Assembly: GCF_903645325.1 (NCBI RefSeq)
Contig: NZ_CAHJXQ010000002.1
Span: 62,001-126,000, forward strand
Source of the DNA: Microbacterium tenebrionis
GTDB taxonomy: Bacteria > Actinomycetota > Actinomycetes > Actinomycetales > Microbacteriaceae
Direction of reading: 5' to 3'
DNA length: 64,000 nt
In this document: positions 28,644 through 36,802 of the stretch, piece by piece
How positions within the stretch are numbered: the stretch's first letter is position 1
Layout of the letters: each line of letters opens with the position of its first letter
Position numbers and translations under genes: made by a program
Notes under the pieces: generated by a model
What the model saw: the letters and a program-made list of their open reading frames with translations, nothing else
The model's database searches: none
Told to the model about the DNA's origin: nothing

Positions 28644-29720
28644 ATGGCCTCTGAACGCGTGACGCTGACGGTCTCCGATCCCGAGGGGGAGCGCGAGGTA
28701 GACCTCTCCAGCCCGAACAAGGTCATCTGGCCCGACGCTTCGACAGACTCAGGCGCCGGGATCACCAAGGCCGAGCTCGCCGAATACGTCCAGACGGTAT
28801 CGGCGCCGTTCCTCAACGCGAACGGACACCGGCCGGTATCGCTGGAGCGGTTCCGCGACGGAGTGACGAAGGACTCCGAGAGCTTCTTCTCGAAGAATCC
28901 GCCGAAGGGGACGCCCGACTACGTCGACGCCGTGACCGTCACCTACAACAGCGGGCGACGGCATCCGCAGATCGTCCTGAACCGGCCGAGTGCGATCGTG
29001 TGGGCCGTGCAGATGAACACGATCGTGTTCCATCCCTGGGCATCCCTCGCCTCTGACACGGACAACCCCGTCGAGCTGCGGATCGACCTCGACCCGCAAC
29101 CGGGAACAGGCTTCGCGGATGCCGTCACCGCCGCTCACGCACTGCGCGAGGTGCTGCGCGAAGCGGCGCTGGAGCCGTTCATCAAGACCAGCGGCAACCG
29201 CGGCCTGCATGTGTTCTGCCCGATCGAGCCGACCCACGAGTTCCTCGACGTGCGGCACGCCGTGATCGCCGCGGGCCGCGAGCTCGAGCGCCGGATGCCC
29301 GATCGCGTGACGATGAACTGGTGGAAGGAGGAGCGCGGCGAGCGCGTCTTCATCGACTTCAACCAGGCGAACCGCGACCGCACCATGGCCGGGGCGTACA
29401 GCCCGCGCGCGCTGCCGATGGCGACGGTCTCGACGCCGGTCGAGTGGGATGAGCTCGACGACGTCGATCCGAAGACGTTCACCGTGCGGAGCATCCCGCA
29501 GCGCCTGGCCGACGTCGGCGACCCCTGGGCGCAGATGCAGGAGAGTCCGGGCCGCATCGATACGCTGCTCGGCTGGTGGGAGCGCGACGTCGAGAACGGG
29601 CTGGGGGAGCTGCCGTTCCCGCCGGAGTTCCCGAAGATGCCCGGCGAACCGCCCCGAGTGCAGCCGAGCAAGCGGGTCGCCGAGAACTGGGATTCTGAGG
29701 GAAACCGGGCGTCGCACTGA
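28644..29720 (+). CDS. LigD-type polymerase (primase-polymerase) domain protein
   Basis: 358 residues, the stand-alone polymerase domain of bacterial non-homologous end-joining LigD. Motifs: VFHPWASLASDTDNPVELRI, DLDPQPGT (catalytic Asp pair), TSGNRGLHVFCP and DFNQANRDRTMAGAYSPR (third Asp). It adds nucleotides at DNA breaks or lesions in relatives. An ATP-dependent ligase gene is nearby on the opposite strand; no Ku gene is in the window. Near the start, VIWPD and ITKAEL are separated by ASTDSGAG, which comes from a dispersed repeat (28738-28753) and probably sits in a loop. A second repeat family overlaps the stop codon. Confidence 0.92.
   Translation: MASERVTLTVSDPEGEREVDLSSPNKVIWPDASTDSGAGITKAELAEYVQTVSAPFLNANGHRPVSLERFRDGVTKDSESFFSKNPPKGTPDYVDAVTVTYNSGRRHPQIVLNRPSAIVWAVQMNTIVFHPWASLASDTDNPVELRIDLDPQPGTGFADAVTAAHALREVLREAALEPFIKTSGNRGLHVFCPIEPTHEFLDVRHAVIAAGRELERRMPDRVTMNWWKEERGERVFIDFNQANRDRTMAGAYSPRALPMATVSTPVEWDELDDVDPKTFTVRSIPQRLADVGDPWAQMQESPGRIDTLLGWWERDVENGLGELPFPPEFPKMPGEPPRVQPSKRVAENWDSEGNRASH
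28738..28753. repeat. Dispersed repeat copy 2 (inside the LigD-polymerase gene)
   Basis: CTTCGACAGACTCAGG, one change from the 20-bp repeat at 1163-1182 and 57421-57440. Encodes STDSG in frame. Confidence 0.7.
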
Positions 29721-30232
29721 GCGAGCATCGCGAGTCGAACCGTCGGGGGCTGATCTCGTACCCTCGTGCCCCCGGCGTGCAGCGCGTCGACCCTGGCGAG
29801 CTCTCGATCGTGAGCGCGGACCTCGCGGACCGCCCCGCGGATGCGCCGCGACGCGAGCCAGGCGAAGCCGATCCCGATCGCGGCCGCGATGACCGCCACG
29901 ACGACGGCATCGGGGATGGAGACGGCGAAAGCGATCGCAGCGGCGAACGAGCCGAGGGAGGCTCCGGCGAGGGACGCCGCGCTCCCGGCGTCGGACAGCA
30001 TCGGCAGCCGATCCGTCCACAGCGGCGAGTAGTCGAGCACGAAGCCGAGGACCACCCCGGCGATCATGGTGACGATGGCGAGCCAGAGCAGCACGATCTG
30101 ATCGCTCGGCCCGATCTCACCCGTGCCGATCGCGATCGGCCCGAGGTAGGCGATGAACGCCCAGGCGCTGACCGCGCAGCAGGCGACGATGACGGTCAGG
30201 ATCAGCGCGAGGACCTTCCATCCCCGCATCAT
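29135..30232 (-). CDS. Hypothetical membrane protein whose frame runs on antisense to the LigD-polymerase gene
   Basis: The ATG-ATG start overlaps the stop of the DNA ligase gene. The first ~150 residues are clearly protein-like: a membrane segment MRGWKVLALILTVIVACCAV, then LLWLAIVTMIAGVVLGFVLD, AAIAFAVSIPDAVVVAVIAA, then a basic, helical stretch (ASRRIRGAVREVRAHDRELA). After about position 29740 the frame enters a family B repeat and then reads the antisense strand of the polymerase gene for ~580 bp with Ser/Arg-rich composition. The natural C-terminus has probably been lost or altered at the repeat, so the credible part is ~29740-30232. Function unknown; no family recognised. Confidence 0.4.
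   Translation of the reverse strand: MMRGWKVLALILTVIVACCAVSAWAFIAYLGPIAIGTGEIGPSDQIVLLWLAIVTMIAGVVLGFVLDYSPLWTDRLPMLSDAGSAASLAGASLGSFAAAIAFAVSIPDAVVVAVIAAAIGIGFAWLASRRIRGAVREVRAHDRELARVDALHAGGTRVRDQPPTVRLAMLAQCDARFPSESQFSATRLLGCTRGGSPGIFGNSGGNGSSPSPFSTSRSHQPSSVSMRPGLSCICAQGSPTSARRCGMLRTVNVFGSTSSSSSHSTGVETVAIGSARGLYAPAMVRSRFAWLKSMKTRSPRSSFHQFIVTRSGIRRSSSRPAAITACRTSRNSWVGSIGQNTCRPRLPLVLMNGSSAASRSTSRSA
29717..29741. repeat. Dispersed repeat, family B (degenerate copy)
   Basis: CTGAGCGAGCATCGCGAGTC then GAACC, related to 5291-5320. It overlaps the stop codon of the LigD-polymerase gene. Confidence 0.45.
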
Positions 30233-31272
30233 GCGAGGACGTCCGCGAGGTCGTAACCGGCGACCGTGTCGAGCTGGTCGTAGGTGCAGGAGCGCGCCTC
30301 GCGATCGGGACGCCAGCGCTCGAACTGCACGGTGTGGCGGAATCGCGCGCCCTCGAGCTGGTCGTAGCGCACCTCGAGCACGCGCTCGGGGCGCAGACGC
30401 ACGAACGAGACGTCCTTCGCACCGGTGAAGCGGCTCCGCTCGCCTTCGCCCGTGACGGCCTGACCCGCCTCGTCGCGCTCGACGAGAGGCGCGAGCTCGT
30501 CGACGAGCTCCTGGCGGCGCTTGTCGCTCCACGCGGCCACGCCGCCGACCTGGTGCAGGCCTCCGTCGCCGTCGTAGAGCCCGACGAGCAGCGAGCCGAC
30601 ACCGGACCCCGACTTGTGCACGCGGTACCCGAGCGCCACGACATCCGCGGTGCGGGCGTGCTTGATCTTGATCAGGGTGCGCTTGCCCGGCGCGTACGGC
30701 TGATCGAGCGGCTTGGCGATCACGCCGTCGAGCCCGGCGCCCTCGAACTCGTCGAGCCAGCGCACGGCCGTGGCGTGGTCCGTCGTCGCGCGGGTGAGGT
30801 GCAGTGGATGCTCGGCGCCGGCGAGCAGCTCCTCGAGGCGTGCACGGCGCTGGTGGAACGGCTCCGCCAGCAGCGACTCCTCGCCGAGGGCGAGCAGATC
30901 GAACGCGATGAACATCGCCGGGGTCTGCTGCGACAGCAGCGCGACGCGGGATGCCGCGGGGTGGATACGCTGGCTCAGCGCCTCCCAGTCCAGCCGTTGC
31001 GAGCCGGGCTCTCCGGTCGCCACGACGATCTCGCCGTCGAGCAGACAGGGCTCGCGGAGGATCCGCGGCAGCGCGTCGACGAGTTCGGGGAAGTACCGGG
31101 TGAGCGGCTTGGCGCCGCGCGAACCGATCTCGGCGCTCTCGCCGTCCCAGGCGATCAGACCCCGGAAGCCGTCCCACTTCGGCTCGAACAGCATCCCGCC
31201 CGCGGTCTTCGCCGGATCGGGGACCGCCGCTGCGGCCTTCGCGAGCATCGGTGCGGGGATCTCGTAGCGCAT
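30229..31272 (-). CDS. ATP-dependent DNA ligase
   Basis: 347 residues, LigC-like. The nucleotidyltransferase domain contains motif I EPKWDGFRG with the adenylated Lys (~residue 31), motif III FIAFDLLALGEE, motif IV LDGVIAKPLD and motif V TLIKIKHARTADVV. An OB-fold C-terminal domain with GSLLVGLYDGDGGLHQVGGV follows. It seals nicks with ATP, and together with the nearby LigD-type polymerase it could serve a Ku-independent or backup end-joining or base-excision repair route. The start at 31272 is preferred over an ATG-like start 15 codons upstream because GAGGAT ends 6 nt before it. It overlaps the downstream membrane-protein start. Confidence 0.93.
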   Translation of the reverse strand: MRYEIPAPMLAKAAAAVPDPAKTAGGMLFEPKWDGFRGLIAWDGESAEIGSRGAKPLTRYFPELVDALPRILREPCLLDGEIVVATGEPGSQRLDWEALSQRIHPAASRVALLSQQTPAMFIAFDLLALGEESLLAEPFHQRRARLEELLAGAEHPLHLTRATTDHATAVRWLDEFEGAGLDGVIAKPLDQPYAPGKRTLIKIKHARTADVVALGYRVHKSGSGVGSLLVGLYDGDGGLHQVGGVAAWSDKRRQELVDELAPLVERDEAGQAVTGEGERSRFTGAKDVSFVRLRPERVLEVRYDQLEGARFRHTVQFERWRPDREARSCTYDQLDTVAGYDLADVLA

Positions 31273-31366
31273 GCATCCATCCTCGCGCTCCCGCGGCCTG
31301 CGCGCGAGGGGGCGCATGTGGCGGCCGTTCCTCGCGCGTGGCCGCCGTTCGCGACCCCGCGGGGTG

Positions 31367-32818
31367 CTATGCGAACAGGTCGGCGAGCGTGGTGGGCGTC
31401 CCGGCGTCCTCGAGCACGGTACGCGCGGCGTGCCAGCCGGCCATGCCGTTCACCCCCGGCCCCGGCGGCGTCGCCGCGGATGCCAGGTACACGCCGCGCA
31501 TCGGCGTGCGCCACGGGTGCCGCGACACGACGGGGCGGCGCAGCGCCTGCGCGATCGTGAACGCGCCGCCGAGGACGTCGCCTCCGATCTCGGCGGGATT
31601 GATCGCCTCGCGATCGGATGCCGGCACCGAGTGCGACGCCAGCACGAGGTCGCGGAAACCCGGTGCGAACCGCTCGACCTGGCGGGTGATGAGCTCGGTC
31701 GCATCCAGGCCCGAGCGCCGCGGCACGTGGATGTAGGCCCAGAGCACGGCCTTGCCGGCCGGGGCGCGCGAGTCGTCGAGCACGGACGGCTGCACGGCGA
31801 GCACGTACGGCCGATCGGCGACGCGCCCTGTCGCCACGGCATTCTCGCTTGCCCGCACCTCGGCGCGCGTGCCGCCGAGGTGGACCGTGGGGGAGAGCGC
31901 GATCTCGGGATTCGCCCACGGCACAGGGCCGTCCAGCGCGAAGTCGACCTTGGCCGCGGCGGGGCCGTAGCGATAGGCGCGCACGGCCCGTGCGTACGAG
32001 GACGGGATGTCGGGATGCGTGAGCGTCAGCCTCGGCGCGGTGTTCAGCAGCAGCACGTCGCCGCGCGTCGGGTCGCCCCAGTCGAGGCCTCTGAGGTCGC
32101 TGATGTGCGCACCGGTCTCGACGACGCCGCCGTGCGCGGTCAGATCGGCGATGAGCGCGTCGGCGATGCGCTGCGCGCCACCTCGCGGGTACATCCAGCC
32201 GCCCGCGTGCGCCTCGGCGGCGATGAGGAGCCCGGCCGCGGCGCCGGACAGCGAGGGCATCGGGGCCGCCGCGTGCGCGATGACGCCGGCGAGAAGCGCG
32301 CGTGCCTCGTCGGTGCGCAGCGACGCCTCCGCGAGCGGAGTGCCGTGCTCCAGCATCCGCAGCGCGTACCGGAATGCTGTCACCGGTTCCCGAGGGATGC
32401 GCAGCAGCTGGTTCCCCGTGAAGTCGACGACGCCGTCGATGCGGCGGCTCAGCGGGCGCAGCAGCGCGAGCCACGCCCGTCCGTCCCGGCCGAGACCCGA
32501 TGCGGTCCGCTCGATGTCACGCCAGGCGACGGCCCCGCGGCCGCCGTCGAGCGGATGCGCGTACGAGGCATCCGGCGTGATCCAGTCGACGCGCCGCTCG
32601 ATGCCGAACGCCCGGAAGAACGGTGAGGCGATCGTCGCGGGGTGCACGGCCGAGCACACGTCGTGCACGAACCCGGTGAGCGTCGACGCGGTGGTCCGCA
32701 GACCGCCGCCGGCGGTGTCGGCGGCCTCCAGCACGCGCACCTCGTACCCGGCACGCGCCAGCGAGACGGCGGCTGCGAGTCCGTTCGGTCCGCTGCCGAT
32801 GATCGTCGCCCGTGCCAT
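31367..32818 (-). CDS. FAD-dependent phytoene desaturase-like oxidoreductase
   Basis: 483 residues. An N-terminal dinucleotide-binding motif ATIIGSGPNGLAAAVSLARAG ends in the acidic residue of VRVLEAADTAGGG; the C-terminus has the family segment GVYLASAATPPGPGVNGMAG, which contacts FAD. This is the CrtI/amine-oxidase-like clade widespread in actinobacteria (COG1233). No other carotenoid gene is near, so the substrate is open. The start at 32818 is supported by AAGACT ending 6 nt upstream on the minus strand. 94 bp separate its stop from the ligase start on the same strand. Confidence 0.88.
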   Translation of the reverse strand: MARATIIGSGPNGLAAAVSLARAGYEVRVLEAADTAGGGLRTTASTLTGFVHDVCSAVHPATIASPFFRAFGIERRVDWITPDASYAHPLDGGRGAVAWRDIERTASGLGRDGRAWLALLRPLSRRIDGVVDFTGNQLLRIPREPVTAFRYALRMLEHGTPLAEASLRTDEARALLAGVIAHAAAPMPSLSGAAAGLLIAAEAHAGGWMYPRGGAQRIADALIADLTAHGGVVETGAHISDLRGLDWGDPTRGDVLLLNTAPRLTLTHPDIPSSYARAVRAYRYGPAAAKVDFALDGPVPWANPEIALSPTVHLGGTRAEVRASENAVATGRVADRPYVLAVQPSVLDDSRAPAGKAVLWAYIHVPRRSGLDATELITRQVERFAPGFRDLVLASHSVPASDREAINPAEIGGDVLGGAFTIAQALRRPVVSRHPWRTPMRGVYLASAATPPGPGVNGMAGWHAARTVLEDAGTPTTLADLFA

Positions 32819-32824
32819 GCGTCC

Positions 32825-32830
32825 AGTCTT
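32825..32830 (-). promoter_or_regulatory. Leaderless -10 element of the desaturase-like gene
   Basis: AAGACT on the minus strand ends 6 nt before the ATG at 32818. Confidence 0.45.
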
Positions 32831-32878
32831 CCAGCACCCGCCTGCACGAGGGGTGCGGACGTGCGATCCTGTTAAGCG

Positions 32879-33370
32879 ATGAACGAGATCCAGGGCCCCA
32901 CGCCCACCGGCACGTCCCGACCGTATCGAAATCTCCCGGAGGCGCTCCGCGCGCACCGGATCGACCCGGCCAACCATGCGTTCATCACGGCGATCGTGGA
33001 TGCCATCGGCATCTCGTCGTTCATCGATCGAGGCCGGTACATCGAGGCGATCCGCCGCGGCGACGGCGGGGCGCTGCACATCGGCCGCACGTACACGAAC
33101 GGCTTCACCGAGGACGAGGTGGTCGTCGTCGGTTCCGCGCCGTTGCGGCTGCAGCCGAGCGAGGGCAGGGCGCCGTACTGGTACGCGGTCCACCCGAGCG
33201 AGTTCCTTCCGGTCGGCGCACCGAAGAAGAAGGCGGCCTCCCGCACCCCGCGCACCAGTGCCGCAGCCCCGGTGAAGCCCAAGCCGAAGCCGGTCGCCGA
33301 TCGGGACTACGGCGTGTGCGACGTGTGCTTCATGGTGCGCACGCCCTCCGGCGGCTGCGGCTGCGACTGA
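32879..33370 (+). CDS. Conserved-looking hypothetical protein with a C-terminal cysteine cluster
   Basis: 163 residues, soluble, family not recognised. Residues ~1-105 look folded (LPEALRAHRIDPANHAFITA, then VDAIGISSFIDRGRYIEAI and GRTYTNGFTEDEVVV). A basic Ala/Pro/Lys linker (~110-143) follows, and the end holds VCDVCFMVRTPSGGCGCD, five Cys in 17 residues, which could bind zinc or an iron-sulfur cluster. The ATG follows GATCCT by 8 nt, a weak leaderless promoter. It is divergent from the desaturase-like gene and convergent with the TetR gene (4 bp apart). Confidence 0.7.
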   Translation: MNEIQGPTPTGTSRPYRNLPEALRAHRIDPANHAFITAIVDAIGISSFIDRGRYIEAIRRGDGGALHIGRTYTNGFTEDEVVVVGSAPLRLQPSEGRAPYWYAVHPSEFLPVGAPKKKAASRTPRTSAAAPVKPKPKPVADRDYGVCDVCFMVRTPSGGCGCD

Positions 33371-33374
33371 GCGG

Positions 33375-34040
33375 CTACTGCTCCAGCTGCGTCTGCAGGC
33401 GCCGCGAGACCTCGGCGATCGGCATGGCGCGGGGGAAGACCGCCACGACGACCTCGTCCGCAGCATCCTGATGGCCGTCCTGGTGGACGCCGTACCGGCG
33501 GCGGACGTCGTCGAGCGCCGACTGCAGCACCGACGGCGCGACGCGCTTCGTGCTGCGCAGCAGCTGGCGCAGCACGTGGTTGTGCACGGCCGTGACGAGA
33601 GCTGCGAAGCCGACGGCGTCCAACGGGTCGATGCCCGGCAGCGACCGGCGCAGGTAGTCGTCGAAGAGGCGTTCGTAGCGGAACACCGTCACGATCTCCC
33701 GCTCGCGCAGTGCGGGCACCTGACGGACGACCTGATAGCGGAGCCTCGCGAGATCGGGATCGTGCGCGAAGTGGTCGAACACGTGCTGGGAGGCGCGGCA
33801 GACGGCCTCCCACGGGTCCGGATGCCCCTCGGCGAGGAAGTCGCGCAGCTCGGCCAGCAGCACCTCGTGGTCCGCGAAGACGACGTCCTCCTTGCCGCCG
33901 AACTGACGGAAGAACGTCGACCGCGAGACCCCCGCCGCCTTGGCGATCTGCTCGACCGAGGTCTGGTCGAATCCCTGCGCCTGGAACAGGTCGAGCGCGG
34001 CGGCGACGACGCCGGTGCGCATTTCTGCGGACTCATGCAT
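33375..34040 (-). CDS. TetR/AcrR family transcriptional regulator
   Basis: 221 residues. The N-terminal helix-turn-helix is typical: [20 protein letters not shown], then [30 protein letters not shown]. The C-terminal ligand domain (~70-190) is helical and not assignable. The start at 34040 fits TAGGCT (34048-34053), which ends 7 nt upstream on the minus strand. It is divergent from sucC with ~130 bp between the starts, so it may control itself, sucCD or both; this is inference. A 14-bp palindrome lies between them (34126-34139). Confidence 0.88.
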   Translation of the reverse strand: MHESAEMRTGVVAAALDLFQAQGFDQTSVEQIAKAAGVSRSTFFRQFGGKEDVVFADHEVLLAELRDFLAEGHPDPWEAVCRASQHVFDHFAHDPDLARLRYQVVRQVPALREREIVTVFRYERLFDDYLRRSLPGIDPLDAVGFAALVTAVHNHVLRQLLRSTKRVAPSVLQSALDDVRRRYGVHQDGHQDAADEVVVAVFPRAMPIAEVSRRLQTQLEQ

Positions 34041-34047
34041 AGCGAGA

Positions 34048-34053
34048 AGCCTA
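34048..34053 (-). promoter_or_regulatory. Leaderless -10 element of the TetR gene
   Basis: TAGGCT on the minus strand ends 7 nt before the ATG at 34040. Confidence 0.55.
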
Positions 34054-34123
34054 ACGCCGGGTGAACCGGTCGGCCGTCGGCGGCGGCGTTCAGGCGGGAG
34101 TAGTAAGCTTTGTTCCCGGTCGT

Positions 34124-34139
34124 TATCTCGATATCGAGA
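34124..34139. promoter_or_regulatory. Palindromic operator-like site upstream of sucC
   Basis: TATCTCGATATCGAGA; its last 14 bp are a perfect palindrome. The site matches 49712-49727 upstream of icd (TATCTTGGTATCGAGA) at 14 of 16 positions. It lies 35-50 nt before the sucC start, downstream of a possible -10, TAAGCT (34104-34109). Confidence 0.6.
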
Positions 34140-34173
34140 GACTTTCCGCCCGCAGCCCAGTGAAGGAAGCACA

Positions 34174-35340
34174 GTGGATCTGTACGAGTACCAGGCACGA
34201 GACGTTTTCGAGAAGTACGGAGTGCCGGTCCTCGCCGGCATCGTCGCGGACACCCCCGAGGAGGTGAAAGCGGCAGCCGAGAAGCTCGGCGGCGTCGTCG
34301 TCGTCAAGGCTCAGGTCAAGACCGGCGGTCGTGGCAAGGCCGGCGGCGTCAAGGTCGCCAAGACCCCCGATGAGGCGTACGAGGCGGCCAAGGCGATCTT
34401 CGGCCTCGACATCAAGGGTCACATCGTCAAGCGCGTCATGGTCGCCGCCGGTGCCCGCATCGCCGAGGAGTTCTACTTCTCCGTGCTGCTCGACCGATCG
34501 AACCGCTCCTACCTGTCGCTGTGCAGCGTCGAGGGCGGCATGGAGATCGAAGAGCTCGCCGTCGAGCGTCCTGAGGCGCTCGCCCGCATCGAGGTCGACC
34601 CGCTCACGGGCATCGACAAGGCGAAGGCCACAGAGATCGCCCGTGCGGCGAAGTTCCCCGAGGACCTCGTCGAGAAGGTCTCCGACGTCTTCGTCAAGCT
34701 CTACGAGGTCTACAAGGGCGAGGACGCCACGCTCGTCGAGGTCAACCCGCTCGTGCGCACCGAAGAGGGCGACATCATCGCGCTCGACGGCAAGGTCACG
34801 CTCGACGACAACGCCAGCGAGATCCGCCACCCCGAGCACGAGGAGCTCGAGGACAAGGAGGCCGCCGACCCGCTCGAGGCCAAGGCCAAGAAGGCGGGCC
34901 TGAACTACGTCAAGCTCGACGGCGAAGTCGGCATCATCGGCAACGGCGCAGGCCTGGTCATGTCGACGCTCGACGTCGTCGCCTACGCCGGTGAGAACCA
35001 CGGCGGAGTGAAGCCCGCCAACTTCCTCGACATCGGCGGCGGCGCTTCGGCTGAGGTCATGGCGAACGGCCTCGACGTCATCCTCGGCGACCCGCAGGTC
35101 AAGTCGGTCTTCGTCAACGTCTTCGGCGGCATCACGGCGTGCGACGCCGTCGCCAACGGCATCAAGGGCGCGCTGGAGACGCTCGGCTCCGCGGCCTCCA
35201 AGCCGCTCGTCGTCCGTCTCGACGGCAACCGCGTCGACGAGGGCCGCGCGATCCTCGCCGAGTACGCGCACCCGCTCGTGACCCTCGCCGCCACCATGGA
35301 CGAGGGCGCCGACAAGGCCGCCGAGCTGGCGAACGCCTGA
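34174..35340 (+). CDS. sucC: Succinate-CoA ligase (ADP-forming) beta subunit
   Basis: 388 residues, the normal length. ATP-grasp N-terminus [19 protein letters not shown], then [19 protein letters not shown] and [20 protein letters not shown]; the C-terminal CoA-ligase domain has [20 protein letters not shown] and [18 protein letters not shown]. With SucD it converts succinyl-CoA to succinate and ATP/GTP in the TCA cycle. The start is GTG at 34174 with GAAGGAAG 5 nt upstream. sucD follows after 33 nt. A palindromic site shared with icd lies upstream. Confidence 0.97.
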   Translation: MDLYEYQARDVFEKYGVPVLAGIVADTPEEVKAAAEKLGGVVVVKAQVKTGGRGKAGGVKVAKTPDEAYEAAKAIFGLDIKGHIVKRVMVAAGARIAEEFYFSVLLDRSNRSYLSLCSVEGGMEIEELAVERPEALARIEVDPLTGIDKAKATEIARAAKFPEDLVEKVSDVFVKLYEVYKGEDATLVEVNPLVRTEEGDIIALDGKVTLDDNASEIRHPEHEELEDKEAADPLEAKAKKAGLNYVKLDGEVGIIGNGAGLVMSTLDVVAYAGENHGGVKPANFLDIGGGASAEVMANGLDVILGDPQVKSVFVNVFGGITACDAVANGIKGALETLGSAASKPLVVRLDGNRVDEGRAILAEYAHPLVTLAATMDEGADKAAELANA

Positions 35341-35373
35341 ACGCCTGAGATCTGAGAAAAGGAACAAGAAGAA

Positions 35374-36276
35374 ATGTCGATCTTCCTGAACAAGGATTCC
35401 AAGGTCATCGTCCAGGGCATCACCGGCGGTGAGGGCACCAAGCACACCGCCCTCATGCTCAAGGCCGGCACCCAGGTCGTCGGCGGCGTCAACGCCCGCA
35501 AGGCCGGCACCACGGTCTCGCACACCGACAAGGACGGCAACCCCGTCGAGCTGCCCGTCTTCGGCTCCGTCGAAGAAGCCATGAAGGAGACCGGCGCCGA
35601 CGTGTCGATCGCGTTCGTGCCGGGTGCATTCACCAAGTCCGCCATGATCGAGGCCATCGACGCCGAGATCCCGCTGCTCGTCGTCATCACCGAGGGCGTG
35701 CCGGTCGGGGACTCCGCCGAGGCATGGGCCTACGCGAAGCGCAAGGGCAACAAGACCCGCATCATCGGCCCGAACTGCCCCGGCATCATCACGCCGGATG
35801 AGTCGCTCGTCGGCATCACCCCGGCGAACATCACCGGCAAGGGCCCGATCGGACTCGTCTCCAAGTCGGGCACGCTGACGTACCAGATGATGTTCGAGCT
35901 GCGCGACCTGGGCTTCTCGACCGCCATCGGCATCGGCGGCGACCCGGTCATCGGCACCACGCACATCGACGCCCTCGCGGCATTCGAGGCCGACCCCGAG
36001 ACCAAGGCGATCGTGATGATCGGCGAGATCGGCGGCGACGCCGAGGAGCGTGCGGCCGACTACATCAAGGCGCACGTCACCAAGCCGGTCGTCGGCTACG
36101 TCGCGGGCTTCACCGCTCCCGAGGGCAAGACCATGGGCCACGCCGGCGCCATCGTCTCCGGCTCGGCCGGCACCGCCCAGGCGAAGAAGGAGGCCCTCGA
36201 GGCCGCCGGCGTCAAGGTCGGGAAGACCCCGTCCGAGACCGCCGACCTGATGCGCGCGATTGTGGAAGGCCTCTGA
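35374..36276 (+). CDS. sucD: Succinate-CoA ligase (ADP-forming) alpha subunit
   Basis: 300 residues. N-terminal CoA-binding Rossmann domain ([18 protein letters not shown], then [14 protein letters not shown]), [10 protein letters not shown], and the phosphohistidine loop [10 protein letters not shown] containing the His that carries phosphate. Partner of SucC; the genes are 33 bp apart in one operon. A ribosome-binding site AAAGGAA precedes the ATG. Downstream lie a small GATCGC-gaa-GCGATC hairpin, a family B repeat, then a strong terminator at 36368-36399. Confidence 0.97.
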   Translation: MSIFLNKDSKVIVQGITGGEGTKHTALMLKAGTQVVGGVNARKAGTTVSHTDKDGNPVELPVFGSVEEAMKETGADVSIAFVPGAFTKSAMIEAIDAEIPLLVVITEGVPVGDSAEAWAYAKRKGNKTRIIGPNCPGIITPDESLVGITPANITGKGPIGLVSKSGTLTYQMMFELRDLGFSTAIGIGGDPVIGTTHIDALAAFEADPETKAIVMIGEIGGDAEERAADYIKAHVTKPVVGYVAGFTAPEGKTMGHAGAIVSGSAGTAQAKKEALEAAGVKVGKTPSETADLMRAIVEGL

Positions 36277-36302
36277 TCGCGAAGCGATCGCGCACTGGCT
36301 CC

Positions 36303-36333
36303 TGAGCAAGGAGCGCAGCGACGCGTCGAAGGA
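36303..36333. repeat. Dispersed repeat, family B (degenerate copy)
   Basis: CTGAGCAAGGAGCGCAGCGA followed by CGCGTCGAAGG; related to 5291-5320 and located just after sucD. Confidence 0.4.
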
Positions 36334-36355
36334 CGTCGAGACGCTCTGATCTGAG

Positions 36356-36728
36356 CTACGCTTGACCTGAAGGCCCCGGGCTCCACCCCGGGGCCTTCAC
36401 TCGTTCCTGCACCCAGCCGTGCAGGGCGTCGGGGCGGTTCGTGATGATGCCGTCCACGCCCATGGCGGTGAGTTCCTCCCACTGCGCACGGTCATCCTGC
36501 GTCCACACGAAGACCCCGAGTCCGGCCCGATGGGCGAGCGCGACGCCTCGTGCGGTCGCGACGCGCGGGTCCACGGCGTGTGCACCGAGCGATGCCGCCG
36601 TAGCGATCGTCGACGCATCCCCAGGTCGTCGGTCGTCCGGTCGACCGTGCGGTCGTGGTCGCCCAGGCGACGACGCCTGCGGATGCTGCGGCCCACAGGC
36701 GTCGTCGGCGACGGCTCATGCTCTGCAT
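36356..36728 (-). pseudogene. Decayed glycerophosphodiester phosphodiesterase gene
   Basis: Three pieces of one GDPD gene appear in successive frames on the minus strand. A start (near 36719) encodes MSRRRRRLWAAASAGVVAWA, a basic signal or anchor. A second frame holds DHDRTVDRTTDDLG (~36616-36660), the catalytic-His motif of GDPD enzymes. A third frame gives STIATAASLGAHAVDPRV, then GLGVFVWTQDDRAQWEELTA and MGVDGIITNRPDALHGW (~36400-36615), the GDPD C-terminus. The whole spans ~370 bp where ~750-900 would be needed, so several internal deletions are implied. The C-terminal piece is still an open frame starting at an ATG (36574) but lacks the catalytic half. Confidence 0.7.
36368..36399. terminator. 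Terminator of sucCD
   Basis: A 13-bp perfect stem (36368-36380 with 36387-36399) and 6-nt loop. It overlaps the 3' end of the decayed GDPD frame on the other strand. Confidence 0.75.
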
Positions 36729-36741
36729 CCTGGCAGAGCAT
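36718..36741 (-). terminator. Possible terminator after the purine permease gene
   Basis: A 9-bp stem ATGCTCTGC/GCAGAGCAT with a 6-nt loop, ~60 bp past the permease stop. It includes the start of the GDPD relic. Confidence 0.35.
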
Positions 36742-36802
36742 CACCCTGGCGTCGAAACTCTTTCGTCACCTTTTTCTGCGGGCCTGCGCGCCCGTACCGC
36801 GG

